Of a stretch of DNA of 64,000 bases, positions 8,120-18,400 are shown piece after piece; positions within the stretch are counted from its first letter, which is position 1; every line of letters starts with the position of its first letter. The translations under genes and the position numbers were made by a program. The stretch comes from JBHEBG01 sp046557915 (GTDB lineage Bacteria; Bacteroidota; Bacteroidia; Flavobacteriales; Flavobacteriaceae): positions 34,578 through 98,577 of the forward strand of contig NZ_JBHEBG010000007.1 of NCBI RefSeq assembly GCF_046557915.1, read 5' to 3'. The notes under the pieces were generated by a model. That model was given only the letters and a program-made list of their open reading frames with translations, made no database searches and was not told the DNA's origin.

Positions 8120-10763
8120 TAAAATATATGTTAAACGTAGTTCCTTTACCTACCTCGCTGCAGGTAATTATTTTCCCGTTCATGGCCTCTACTTGATTTT
8201 TGGTAATGTACAGGCCTATACCCCTGGCATCTGGGTTGTTATGAAAGGTTTTGTACATGCCAAAAAGCTTCTCGCCATACTTTTTCATGTCAATTCCAAG
8301 ACCGTTATCCTCAATACTTACCATAACATGTTCATCGGTACTTTCTGCCCGTAAGGTTATTACAGGGTCTCTATCGGGACTTTTATATTTTACCGCATTG
8401 GTTACAAAATTCATAAGGATACTCTCTGCATAGGCCGGGATTACTTTTATAACAAGATCTTCAGGTATCTCATTGATTATCTTAGCATTGTTATTTTTTA
8501 GAAAAGCCATTAAATTCTGTTCTACGGTTACAATTTTGTCGTTCAACCGCACGGGTTCTTTTTTGAGGTTTACGTTTGTGCTTATGGCAACCACTTCGTT
8601 TAGATTGTCCAGTGTCTCTAGGAGATTATCGGACGCCTGCACCAACATGTTTACAATTCTACCTTTTTCCTCTTCATCTTTTTCATTCACAAAAAACTCT
8701 AACAACATGGAAAAGTTTGCGGTATGAGAGCGTAAGTTGTGCGATACAATATGGGCAAAATTGATGAGCTTTTTATTTTGTAGTGAGGTAACGTTGATCA
8801 GTTTTTTAAGTTCCTCCTCTTTTTGTTTTAAATCCGTTATGTCCAAACTAATGCCTACCAGTCCGTTTATAGTACCTTCTCCATCTCTAAGAGGTATTTT
8901 GGAAGTTAAAAAAGTAGTAACCTCACCATTCTTAAGCACATTTATGGTCTCTTTGGCCAAGATTGCATTACCGGTTCTCATTACCTGTAAATCCTCGTCC
9001 CTGGATACCTGGGCAATCTCTTTATCATAGAGATCAAAATCGCTTTTACCCAATAACTCTTCAGGGCCTTTAACACCTAAATATTCGCATTCCGATTTGT
9101 TTACCAAGATTTTCCTGGATTCCGTGTCCTTTATAAAAACGTTTAAGGGAAGATTATCTATAAGGGTCTTCAATAATTTTCGCTCTTCTTGTATTTGTTG
9201 TTCTTTTTTCTTGGATTCCGAAATATCCTGTGCGCTTGTCCAGATTAGTTTTCTACCCTTTTTACTAATTAGTAGGGATTTGTTTACCAAAACAGGGTAG
9301 GTGGTGCCGTCCTTCTTTATATACTTTTTCTCAATAGGTCCAAAAAAACTATTCTTCTTAAGTTCCTTTTTTATTTTATCGTGGGTTTTTCTAAACTCTT
9401 GGGGAATAATATCCACGTAGGTCATGCTTCCAAGATCTTCTTTGGTATACCCAGAATTAGCTGTAAAGGAAGGGTTAAAATCCAAGATTTCACCAGTTTC
9501 CATGTCATTGAGGATATAAGAAACAGGAGATAGCTCATATAAGGCACGGAATTTTTGCTCGCTCTGTTTCAGTTGCTCACGGGCCACTACCATTTCCTTT
9601 ATCATACGTCCTTCGGCAAGCAGGGAAACTATTCTGCCTTTATCACAGTAAATGGGTTTTAGACTAAAATCTACTGGGATGGATTTTTTGTTTTTGTCGA
9701 AAACAACAATTTCACTACGCATAAATTCTCCTTGCGATGCTGCCTTAACTACTTGTTTCAGTCCGTCTTTTACAAAATCCGGAACCGGCCACCAGTAGGC
9801 ATCCCAGAATTTTTTACCGATTACGTCTTCGGGTTTTAAAGCTGCAAAATTTAAAGCTGTTTCGTTGATTTCCAAGAAAGTACCGTCTATATCCAATATA
9901 CCGGTAAACTGATAAGAAGAGTTAAATATACTTCGCAGGATACGGTCTTTTTCCATGGTCTTTTCTTGGGTAATAACCTCCTCGGTTATGTCCTGAAAAG
10001 TACCTACCAGACCCAGAAACTTATCGTCCTTAAAAAAGGGTTTTCCTGCAGCTATTACCCATATTTCTTTACCTTTTGCAGTAACGAGTTGCAATTTTTC
10101 ATTCCAGGCGGAACCTTGGGTCATAGCCCTATCCACAGCCATGGCTATGGTATTTCTATCGTAACCCTCTTTGTAGAATTCTATGCCATGGGTAACATCT
10201 GGTACATAGTCTTTTGGTACTTCGTGAATGGTCTTGGTCATATCACTCCACCACAATTCGTCCTTAACGGCGTCATACTCCCAACTACCTATTTTTGCGA
10301 TTTCGGATTTCTCCTTTAGCAGCACCTCGAGTTTGTCGAGTTTTAATTCATTCAGTACCCTTTGGGTTACATCCTCGGTATGGATTATTATTCCAATTAT
10401 GTTTTCTTTGTCGTCGTACCAGGGAACGTTTGTCCATTCAAACCATTTCTCTTTTTTATCATCGGCGAAATGGTGCTCCAGACCGGCTTCTACCGTGCGA
10501 CCCAGAAGACATTGTTTTAGTACTTTTTCCCACTTCTTACTGATGCTGCCAAAAAGCTCGTTTAACGTCTTACCGATTACCTCACTATTTTCAAAATCAA
10601 ATTCGAGTGCCCATTTGTCCGATGCATATATCACACGCAAATCTTTATCCACAAAAGCAGTTGCCTTTGGCAGTTGCTTTATTAGATAATTTTGAGCCTG
10701 TAATTTAGTGTCACGCCGCATCAAGTCGAAATTTCTTACTAATGTAAAGTGATTTTTCAACAT
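8106..10763 (-). CDS. Multi-PAS sensor histidine kinase
   Basis: The 885-residue protein has no membrane segment, so it should be cytoplasmic. About five PAS/PAC units fill residues 20-655, recognisable from repeated endings such as IIGIIIHTEDVTQR, FLGLVGTFQDITEE and INGLVGISLDITDL. The phosphoacceptor histidine is H675 within HIVSHNLRSHTANF, followed by an ATPase domain with NFVTNAVKYKSPDRDP, DNGLGID and GIGLYITK. The HNLRSH box is a form common in Bacteroidota kinases. It would phosphorylate the overlapping receiver protein. The signal is unknown; PAS domains may sense redox state, light or small ligands. Confidence 0.93.
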   Translation of the reverse strand: MLKNHFTLVRNFDLMRRDTKLQAQNYLIKQLPKATAFVDKDLRVIYASDKWALEFDFENSEVIGKTLNELFGSISKKWEKVLKQCLLGRTVEAGLEHHFADDKKEKWFEWTNVPWYDDKENIIGIIIHTEDVTQRVLNELKLDKLEVLLKEKSEIAKIGSWEYDAVKDELWWSDMTKTIHEVPKDYVPDVTHGIEFYKEGYDRNTIAMAVDRAMTQGSAWNEKLQLVTAKGKEIWVIAAGKPFFKDDKFLGLVGTFQDITEEVITQEKTMEKDRILRSIFNSSYQFTGILDIDGTFLEINETALNFAALKPEDVIGKKFWDAYWWPVPDFVKDGLKQVVKAASQGEFMRSEIVVFDKNKKSIPVDFSLKPIYCDKGRIVSLLAEGRMIKEMVVAREQLKQSEQKFRALYELSPVSYILNDMETGEILDFNPSFTANSGYTKEDLGSMTYVDIIPQEFRKTHDKIKKELKKNSFFGPIEKKYIKKDGTTYPVLVNKSLLISKKGRKLIWTSAQDISESKKKEQQIQEERKLLKTLIDNLPLNVFIKDTESRKILVNKSECEYLGVKGPEELLGKSDFDLYDKEIAQVSRDEDLQVMRTGNAILAKETINVLKNGEVTTFLTSKIPLRDGEGTINGLVGISLDITDLKQKEEELKKLINVTSLQNKKLINFAHIVSHNLRSHTANFSMLLEFFVNEKDEEEKGRIVNMLVQASDNLLETLDNLNEVVAISTNVNLKKEPVRLNDKIVTVEQNLMAFLKNNNAKIINEIPEDLVIKVIPAYAESILMNFVTNAVKYKSPDRDPVITLRAESTDEHVMVSIEDNGLGIDMKKYGEKLFGMYKTFHNNPDARGIGLYITKNQVEAMNGKIITCSEVGKGTTFNIYFNEKN

Positions 10764-10781
10764 ATGTGATACTTTGTTGTG

Positions 10782-10804
10782 AACACCATCATACTAGTGG
10801 TGTT
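10782..10804. repeat. Inverted repeat upstream of the PAS kinase gene
   Basis: Seven-base arms AACACCA and TGGTGTT match perfectly around a 9-nt spacer, about 20 nt before the kinase ATG. It could be an operator or a hairpin in the mRNA leader. No T-run follows on the minus strand, so a terminator is unlikely. Confidence 0.4.
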
Positions 10805-10951
10805 AGTGCGTATTTGCATAGTTAAACTTACCGAATAATCCATAAAAAAGTAAGTATATTCCTACTAATTTAACATTATTATTCGATTTACAAAAGAAAT
10901 ATCTAACTGAAAAGACCTGTTTTTGGGAGCAGAATTTACTTGGGAGTACAG

Positions 10952-11404
10952 CTAAATCCTTACTGTATCGGGAACAAGACCCGTATAATCTCCACCATTT
11001 CGTATTACGTCCCTTACGATTGAGGAACTTATGTACGATTTGCCCGAAGAAGTAAGTAGAAATACGGTTTCTATCTCGGAAAGTTTACGGTTGGTATGTG
11101 CTATGGCTTTTTCGAACTCAAAATCACCCGGATTTCGCAAACCTCGAAGAATAAATCCAGAATTTGTTTTCTTACAAAAATCAACGGTAAGCCCTTCGTA
11201 GGTCATAACCTTTATTTGGGGTTCCGATTGAAATGCTTTTTCAACAAATTGTTTCCTTTGTTCCAAGTTGAACATGTATTTTTTGTCCGCATTTATTCCG
11301 ATGGCGATGATAAGTTCATCAAAAAGCGTAATTCCCCTTAAGATGATATCATAATGGCCTAGGGTAAGCGGATCAAAGGAACCTGGAAAGATAGCGCGTC
11401 TCAT
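10952..11404 (-). CDS. coaD: Phosphopantetheine adenylyltransferase
   Basis: CoaD makes dephospho-CoA from phosphopantetheine and ATP. The 150-residue protein begins MRRAIFPGSFDPLTLGHYDI, showing the nucleotidyltransferase TxGH signature, and carries the ISSSIVRD motif near the C-terminus. Length and motifs are normal. It lies 23 nt downstream of ddl on the same strand, a common pairing in flavobacteria. Confidence 0.96.
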   Translation of the reverse strand: MRRAIFPGSFDPLTLGHYDIILRGITLFDELIIAIGINADKKYMFNLEQRKQFVEKAFQSEPQIKVMTYEGLTVDFCKKTNSGFILRGLRNPGDFEFEKAIAHTNRKLSEIETVFLLTSSGKSYISSSIVRDVIRNGGDYTGLVPDTVRI

Positions 11405-11427
11405 GAAGTTTACAATATGGGATAAAG

Positions 11428-12417
11428 TTACTTATTTTCATTCAAAGCTTCGCTAATGGCATTTTCGAACAGTTCCGAAAGCGATATTCCGGCAATTCTG
11501 GCCTGTTCTGGCAGTATACTCTCCGTGGTAAGGCCGGGTGTGGTATTCATTTCTAACATGTATGGCTCATCGCCAACAAAAATATATTCACTTCTAGAAA
11601 ACCCTTTCATTTTTAGAATATCATAGGCTCGCTTTGCTACCGCCACTACATTTTCTTGTTGTTTGGGGGTAATCCTTGCCGGTGTAATTTCTTTGGATTT
11701 TCCTTCATACTTTGCCTCATAATCGAAGAAGTCGTTTTCCGTAACAATTTCTGTAATTGGCAGTACTTTGGTTTCTCCTTTATATTTAATTACCCCAACG
11801 GACACCTCGGTACCGTCCAGAAAAGTTTCTATAATAATCTCATCGTCTTCGGCATACGCTTTTTCAATGGCAGGAAGAAGCTCTTCTTTCTTATAGACTT
11901 TTGAAATACCGAAACTACTGCCCGCTTTATTGGCCTTTACAAAACAGGGTAGTCCTACTTTTTCTACAATTTCTTCTTCATTGACCGTATCTCCATGGTT
12001 TAAATAATAGGAAACCGCGGATTTGATGCCGTAGGGCGTTAAAACACTCAACAGATCTCGTTTGTTGAACGTAAGTGCTGCCTGATAATAATCGCAAGAA
12101 GTTTGTGGTATTTGCAAAAGCTCAAAATACGCCTGCATAATTCCGTCTTCGCCAGGGGTACCATGTATGGCATTAAAAACACAGTCAAAGAACAAGGTGG
12201 TTTTTGGTGTACGAACAGAAAAATTGTGCTTATTTACAGGATGTTCATTACCATTATCATCTACATAAACCCATTTGTCCTTATAAATATGGATGGGATA
12301 GCTATTGAACTTATCACTATTTAAATATTCGTGGACCACCATTCCGCTTTTTAAGGAGATTTTGTATTCACTGGAATAACCTCCCATGATGATGGCAATG
12401 TTTTTTTTGGCTAACAT
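11428..12417 (-). CDS. ddl: D-alanine--D-alanine ligase
   Basis: Ddl makes the D-Ala-D-Ala dipeptide for peptidoglycan. The 329-residue protein has the ATP-grasp layout, with NAIHGTPGEDG near residues 84-94, a KANKAGSSFGISKV nucleotide loop and the C-terminal EMNTTPGLT where many relatives have NTLPG. It is of ordinary length and intact. It starts an operon with coaD and is divergent from the PASTA-domain gene. Confidence 0.95.
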   Translation of the reverse strand: MLAKKNIAIIMGGYSSEYKISLKSGMVVHEYLNSDKFNSYPIHIYKDKWVYVDDNGNEHPVNKHNFSVRTPKTTLFFDCVFNAIHGTPGEDGIMQAYFELLQIPQTSCDYYQAALTFNKRDLLSVLTPYGIKSAVSYYLNHGDTVNEEEIVEKVGLPCFVKANKAGSSFGISKVYKKEELLPAIEKAYAEDDEIIIETFLDGTEVSVGVIKYKGETKVLPITEIVTENDFFDYEAKYEGKSKEITPARITPKQQENVVAVAKRAYDILKMKGFSRSEYIFVGDEPYMLEMNTTPGLTTESILPEQARIAGISLSELFENAISEALNENK

Positions 12418-12483
12418 ATGATGAAACTACCTTTTAAAACAAATATCACTTTTTCTGCATAAAGAAAAAAGCATTGGGTTTCA

Positions 12484-12491
12484 TATCTTTG
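12484..12491 (+). promoter_or_regulatory. Candidate -7 box for the PASTA-rluD genes
   Basis: TATCTTTG matches TAnnTTTG and ends 19 nt before the PASTA gene ATG. No TTG stands at the usual distance upstream. Confidence 0.5.
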
Positions 12492-12510
12492 TGGGGTAAA
12501 TAACGTTTAC

Positions 12511-13098
12511 ATGAAGAATTTTTTTAGTTTTTTAAAGAGTAGGGTTTTTAGAATACAATTGGGTTTAGCCGTTCTGGTGGTGATCATTTTGGTTTTTCTG
12601 GTGCTCAATTGGTTGAAAAGTTCTACCAATCATGGAGAGTTTGTTGAGGTGCCAGATTTGTCCAAAATGTCGGTTATGGATATGCGTTCGGTTATAGAAG
12701 GCGCCAATCTGCGGTATGAGGTTGTAGATTCTGCCAATTACAGTCCAGAGTACCCCAGGTTTTCCATCATAGATCAGGATCCTCCTGCCGGAAATAAAGT
12801 AAAGGAAAACAGAAAAATTTATGTAACCGTTAATCCATCGGGTTATAAAAAGGTTACCGTTCCTAAAATAATACAGGTAACACAGCGTAATGCTACCTCC
12901 ATGTTAAGGGCTGTAGGTCTAGATGTGCAACGCGTCACCTATGTTGATGAATTGGGAAAGGATATGGTATACTACATAAAATACAAGGGTAAGAATATTT
13001 CTCCTGGGGATAAGCTTCCAAAGACTTCTAAAATAGAACTTATCTGCGGTAATGGAACAATCCCCGGCAGGGCGCGGGTAAAGGCAGATTCCGAATAA
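12511..13098 (+). CDS. PASTA-domain membrane protein
   Basis: The 195-residue protein has a short cytoplasmic N-terminus, one membrane segment near residues 17-35, and an extracytoplasmic part with two PASTA-like units (about 42-112 and 112-180; VEVPDLSKM and VTVPKIIQVTQ start each). PASTA domains bind cell-wall fragments in Gram-positive kinases and penicillin-binding proteins. No kinase or transpeptidase domain is attached here, so the role is open. The rluD start follows 3 nt after the stop, and ddl is divergent; both neighbours are the usual ones in this family. Confidence 0.88.
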   Translation: MKNFFSFLKSRVFRIQLGLAVLVVIILVFLVLNWLKSSTNHGEFVEVPDLSKMSVMDMRSVIEGANLRYEVVDSANYSPEYPRFSIIDQDPPAGNKVKENRKIYVTVNPSGYKKVTVPKIIQVTQRNATSMLRAVGLDVQRVTYVDELGKDMVYYIKYKGKNISPGDKLPKTSKIELICGNGTIPGRARVKADSE

Positions 13099-13101
13099 CA
13101 A

Positions 13102-14127
13102 ATGAGCACCGTTGACACCCAAGAGCCAAACGAGAACGAGCTTTTTGAACATCACAGGTTCGTAGCCTCCAAAGGACAGGAGCCATTAAGAGTGGATAAG
13201 TTTTTGATGAATTTCATTGAAAATGCCACCCGTAATAAAATACAACAAGCCGCAAAGGAAAAACATATTTGGGTAAACGATGCAGTTGTAAAGCAAAACT
13301 ATAAGGTAAAGGCCGGCGATGAGGTGAAGGTAATGTTTGAACATCCTCCCTACGAGTTCTTGTTGACGCCCGAAAACATACCCTTGGATATTGTTTATGA
13401 AGATGATGCGTTGCTTGTAGTAAACAAACCCGCGGGTATGGTGGTGCACCCCGGCCATGGTAATTATACGGGTACACTTATCAATGCGCTTATATATCAT
13501 ATAGACAATCTACCCGTAAACAGCAATGAACGCCCTGGATTGGTACATCGTATCGATAAGGACACCTCTGGCTTACTAGTGGTTGCCAAGACCGAAAAGG
13601 CCATGACCCATTTGGCAAAGCAGTTTTTCGATAAAACTACGGAACGAGAATATGTTGCCTTGGTGTGGGGAGACGTTACCGAAGATAGCGGTATCATAGA
13701 GGGCCATATAGCCCGAAACCCCAAAAACAGACTTCAAATGCAAGTGTTTGAAGAAGGAGAACAGGGTAAGGAGGCTATAACACACTATAAAGTGTTGGAA
13801 AGAATTGGTTATGTAACCCTGGTATCTTGCAAACTGGAAACAGGCAGAACCCATCAAATACGGGTGCATATGAAATATATTGGGCACACGCTGTTCAATG
13901 ATGAGCGTTATGGGGGTGATAAAATTTTAAAAGGCACCACATTTACGAAATATAAGCAGTTTGTAGAAAATGCCTTCAAGGTATTGCCAAGACAGGCGTT
14001 ACATGCTAAAACCCTTGGATTTGTGCATCCGGAAACCGGTGAGTACATGAGGTTTAATTCGGAAATCCCGGATGATATGGTTCTTTGCATTGATAAATGG
14101 AAGCACTACTCCAAGCATCAACAATAA
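13102..14127 (+). CDS. rluD: RluD-family 23S rRNA pseudouridine synthase
   Basis: The 341-residue protein has an S4-like RNA-binding domain (about 29-80) and a pseudouridine synthase domain. The catalytic motif HRIDKDTSG is at 149-157, with the nucleophilic aspartate at D152, and the ETGRTHQIRVH motif follows. RluD-type enzymes modify helix 69 of 23S rRNA; the exact sites here are inferred from the family. It is cotranscribed with the PASTA gene. Confidence 0.92.
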   Translation: MSTVDTQEPNENELFEHHRFVASKGQEPLRVDKFLMNFIENATRNKIQQAAKEKHIWVNDAVVKQNYKVKAGDEVKVMFEHPPYEFLLTPENIPLDIVYEDDALLVVNKPAGMVVHPGHGNYTGTLINALIYHIDNLPVNSNERPGLVHRIDKDTSGLLVVAKTEKAMTHLAKQFFDKTTEREYVALVWGDVTEDSGIIEGHIARNPKNRLQMQVFEEGEQGKEAITHYKVLERIGYVTLVSCKLETGRTHQIRVHMKYIGHTLFNDERYGGDKILKGTTFTKYKQFVENAFKVLPRQALHAKTLGFVHPETGEYMRFNSEIPDDMVLCIDKWKHYSKHQQ

Positions 14128-14221
14128 AGATAAATTTAGTTGATGGAAGTATTGAAAACTACTTTGGAACGGGCTGGATTATCCGAAAAAACCTTACTAC
14201 TTTTATATAAATTTTAAAAGC

Positions 14222-14980
14222 ATGAAATTAGTTATCTCTCCCGCAAAGTCATTGAATCTAGAAAGCGAAATCCCTACTACCAATTATAGCGAAGCCTCGT
14301 TTCCGGATGATTCTGCCCGCCTCAATAGGTTACTAAAAAAGAAATCCGCCAGAAGCTTGTCCAAGTTAATGTCCATATCCGCCAATCTGGGGCAGCTTAA
14401 CTACGAGCGCAACCAAGAATGGCAACTTCCGTTCAATAAGGACAATGCTCGGCAGGCGATATACGCCTTTGGTGGGGATGTTTATCGTGGTTTGGATGCC
14501 TATACCATTCCTGAGGAAAAGCTTGGTAAGATGCAAGATACCGTCCGGATCCTTTCTGGTCTTTATGGCCTGTTGAGACCCTTAGACCTAATACAGCCCT
14601 ACCGTTTGGAAATGGGAACCAGGATGCCTGTCGGTAAATACAAAAACCTGTATCAATTTTGGAACGATAAAATAACCTCAAAATTAAATGAGGAATTGGC
14701 CGAAGGAGAACTTTTTCTAAATTTGGCCAGTGCAGAGTACTTTAAGGCAATAGATACCAAAAAGTTAAAGACTCCTGTTACAACCGCAGTTTTTAAGGAC
14801 CTTAAGAATGGTGAGTACAAGAGTATAATGACTTTTGCCAAACTTGCACGTGGGTATATGTCTAGATATATCATAGACAATGGTATAGATACCTTGGACG
14901 GCGTAAAAGGATTTAACTACCAAGGCTACGGATTTAGTGAGCCTATGTCCTCCGAACACGAATTGGTTTTTATTCGATAA
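14222..14980 (+). CDS. yaaA: Peroxide stress protein YaaA (DUF328)
   Basis: The 252-residue protein begins MKLVISPAKSLNLESEIP, the classic YaaA N-terminus, and has the internal LSGLYGLLRPLDLIQPYRLEM region typical of the family. In E. coli YaaA limits intracellular free iron during peroxide stress. The length is normal. It stands as its own transcription unit about 95 nt after rluD. Confidence 0.93.
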   Translation: MKLVISPAKSLNLESEIPTTNYSEASFPDDSARLNRLLKKKSARSLSKLMSISANLGQLNYERNQEWQLPFNKDNARQAIYAFGGDVYRGLDAYTIPEEKLGKMQDTVRILSGLYGLLRPLDLIQPYRLEMGTRMPVGKYKNLYQFWNDKITSKLNEELAEGELFLNLASAEYFKAIDTKKLKTPVTTAVFKDLKNGEYKSIMTFAKLARGYMSRYIIDNGIDTLDGVKGFNYQGYGFSEPMSSEHELVFIR

Positions 14981-15079
14981 AACTTTTGCAGACTATAGAG
15001 CAACCCTTAGGCTTGGTTTCTACACCTATGAATTGGATATCTTAGAAAATGCACGGGTTCTGCTAAAACTTGTTGCGGA

Positions 15080-15214
15080 CTAGGTCTTTTTTTTCTTGGC
15101 ACTACTTTTCTTTTTTGCCACGACTACCTTTTTGGCGGCCTTTCCGGGTCTTCTGGCCCCATAGGATTTGTTCGCAATCTTTCCACGTTTACTTTTCTTA
15201 TCTCCTTTTCCCAT
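15080..15214 (-). CDS. 30S ribosomal protein bTHX
   Basis: The 44-residue frame begins MGKGDKKSKRGKIANKSYGA and continues RRPGK before a lysine/alanine-rich tail. This matches the short basic ribosomal protein THX found in Thermus and Bacteroidota, which binds in the 30S head. The ATG is at 15214 and the TAG at 15080. It is easily missed because of its size. It lies between yaaA and the pyruvate carboxylase gene, on the opposite strand to both. Confidence 0.9.
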   Translation of the reverse strand: MGKGDKKSKRGKIANKSYGARRPGKAAKKVVVAKKKSSAKKKKT

Positions 15215-15448
15215 AGTTAAGGTGTTTGGTTAAAAATAAAGTTTTAATCCTAGAAAATCAAAATCATTTCTTTAAAGGTATTGATTAACACATATTTTTT
15301 TATTGATAAACCTTGTGTTTCATTGATAAATTGTAACATTTTTCCCAAAATTTATAGTTTTATCGTATTGTTATCGTGGGGCAAAAGCAGTAAGTTTGTC
15401 CTTGGTAAAAAGTAGACATTTTAACAGTATTCTTAAATATTTTGCGGC

Positions 15449-18400
15449 GTGAAAATTAACAAGGTCTTAGTAGCGAACAGAGGAGAGATAGCCATACGGA
15501 TTTTTAGGGCTTGTGTGGAAATAGGGATAAAAACGGTTGGGGTATATACCTATGAAGATAGATATTCCCTGCATCGTTATAAAGCTGATGAATGTTATCA
15601 GATTGGGGAAGATAAAGATCCCTTAAAACCTTATTTGGATATAGATGCCATTATAAAAGTGGCCAAGGATAATGGCGTGGATGCCATACACCCAGGATAT
15701 GGTTTTCTTTCCGAGAATTCAGATTTTGCTCAGAAATGTGAGGATAACGACATCATTTTTGTAGGCCCCAAGGTCTCTGTTTTAAAGGCACTCGGAGATA
15801 AGATTACGGCAAAAGAAGTTGCAGTTGCCAATAATGTTCCAGTAATACAAAGCAGCGAAAAAGATCTTACTTCCATAACAGTAGCAATTTCAGAAGCAAA
15901 TCGTATTGGTTATCCAATAATGTTGAAAGCCGCTTCGGGTGGAGGCGGAAGAGGTATGCGGGTGATACGAACAGAAGAGGAGTTAAGAAAAGGCTTTCCT
16001 GAAGCGCGTAGAGAGTCTTTGAATGCTTTTGGGGATGATACCGTTTTTCTAGAAAAATTTGTAGAAAACCCAAAACATATAGAAATACAGATCGTTGCCG
16101 ATATACATGGAAATATGGTGCATTTGTATGAACGCGATTGTTCCGTGCAGCGACGCTATCAGAAAGTGATAGAATTTGCTCCTTCTCTTGGACTGACCCA
16201 AGAAACCAAGGACCATCTATATAAATATGCGTTGGATATCTGCAAAGCTGTAGACTACAACAACATTGGTACTGTAGAGTTTTTGGTAGACGATGATGGT
16301 AGTATCTATTTTATTGAAGTAAATCCAAGAGTACAGGTAGAGCATACGGTAACCGAAATGATTACCAATATAGACCTGATTAAAGCACAAATTTTTATAG
16401 CTGGCGGATACAAACTTTCGGACAAACAAATAAAGATCCAAAATCAGGAATCAGTCGTTATTACAGGATATGCTTTACAATGCCGTATTACAACGGAAGA
16501 TCCTTCAAACGACTTTAAGCCAGACTATGGTGTTGTAACCACCTATAGGAGTGCCTCGGGTCTGGGTATTCGCTTAGATGCCGGTAGTATTTATCAAGGG
16601 GTCGTTATTTCACCCTTTTTTGATTCCATGTTGGTAAAGGTATCTGCTCTGAGTAGAACATTGGATGGGTCTTGTAGAAAAATGCGAAGGGCATTGGCGG
16701 AGTTTCGTATACGAGGTGTGGAGACCAATATGGCCTTTTTGGACAACATCCTAAAACACCCCACCTTTCGCGAGGGCAAGGTTACCGTTAACTTCATTAA
16801 AAATGAACCGGCTTTATTTGAATTTACCGAACCACGGAACAGGGCCAATAAACTGGTAGAGTTCTTAGGGGAAACCATAGTAAATGGTAATCCGGATGTT
16901 AAAAAAATAAACCCCAACCATATATTTTCCAAACCTAGGGTGCCTGCGTTCCCTAAAAATGGCAACTATCCCAAGGGTACCAAAGATTTGTTAACCGAAC
17001 TGGGCCCAGAGCAGTTTGGACAATGGCTTAAAAAGGAGAAAAAAGTACACTATACGGATACTACCATGCGCGATGCCCATCAAAGTTTGCTGGCCACGCG
17101 TATGCGAACTTCGGATATGTTGAAGGTTGCGGAAGGTTATGCCAAAAATCATCCGGAAATATTTTCGATGGAAGTTTGGGGAGGAGCTACTTTTGACGTA
17201 TGTCTTAGATTTTTGCAAGAAAACCCATGGGAGCGGCTGGCCCTGTTACGCAAGGCGATGCCCAATGTGTTATTGCAAATGTTGATTAGAGGTTCTAATG
17301 GGGTTGGTTATACCGCGTATCCGGACAACCTTATCGGTAAGTTTGTGGAACAGTCGTGGGAGACCGGGGTAGATGTATTCCGCATTTTCGATTCCCTAAA
17401 CTGGATGAAATCCATTGCGCCCTGCATAGAACATGTGCGCACACGTACTCAAGGTTTGGCCGAGGCTTCCATTTGTTATACTGGGGATATTTTGGATCCC
17501 ACTAAAACCAAATACGACCTAAAATACTATTTGCAGCTTGCAAAGGATATTGAAAATGCCGGGGCACATATATTGGGTGTGAAGGATATGGCCGGGTTAT
17601 TAAAACCAGGCGCAGCCTACGAACTGATAACTGCCTTAAAATCTGAGATTAACATACCGATACATTTACATACGCACGATACCTCTTCTATACAAGCTGC
17701 AATGTACCTTAAAGCGGTAGAGGCGGGTGTTGATGTAATTGATGTTTCCCTTGGGGGACTTTCAGGCCTTACAGCGCAACCCAACTTTAATTCTGTATTG
17801 GAGATGCTTCGCTTCAATGAAAGGGAAAATCCTATCAATGTGGAAAAACTAGCCGAATATTCCAACTATTGGGAAACGGTGCGAAGCTATTACTATCCTT
17901 TTGAATCTGGACTAAAATCAGGGACAGGAGAAGTGTACGATCATGAAATTCCTGGAGGACAGTATTCCAACCTCAAAGGACAGGCAATAGCATTGGGGTT
18001 AGAGGATAAGTTTCCGGAAGTCACCCAAATGTATGGTGAAGTCAACAAGCTTTTCGGGGATATTGTAAAAGTTACGCCAAGTTCCAAAGTAGTAGGAGAC
18101 ATGGCCCAATATATGATAAGTAACGGACTTACGGTGGAAGATGTCTTGGAAAAAGGAACCGACATTTCCTTTCCCCAATCGGTTATCAGTTTTTTCAAAG
18201 GAGATCTAGGACAACCTGTGGGCGGCTTTCCCAAAAAATTGCAAAAAATAGTCCTTAAAGACCAAAAACCGTATACCGATAGGCCCAATGCCCATCTAGA
18301 ACCAATCGATTTTGACAAGGAATTTAAATCCTTTAAGCGCAAATTTAAAAAGGGCATGGGACGCGAGTTGCACATTACTGACTTTCTCTCATACAAATTA

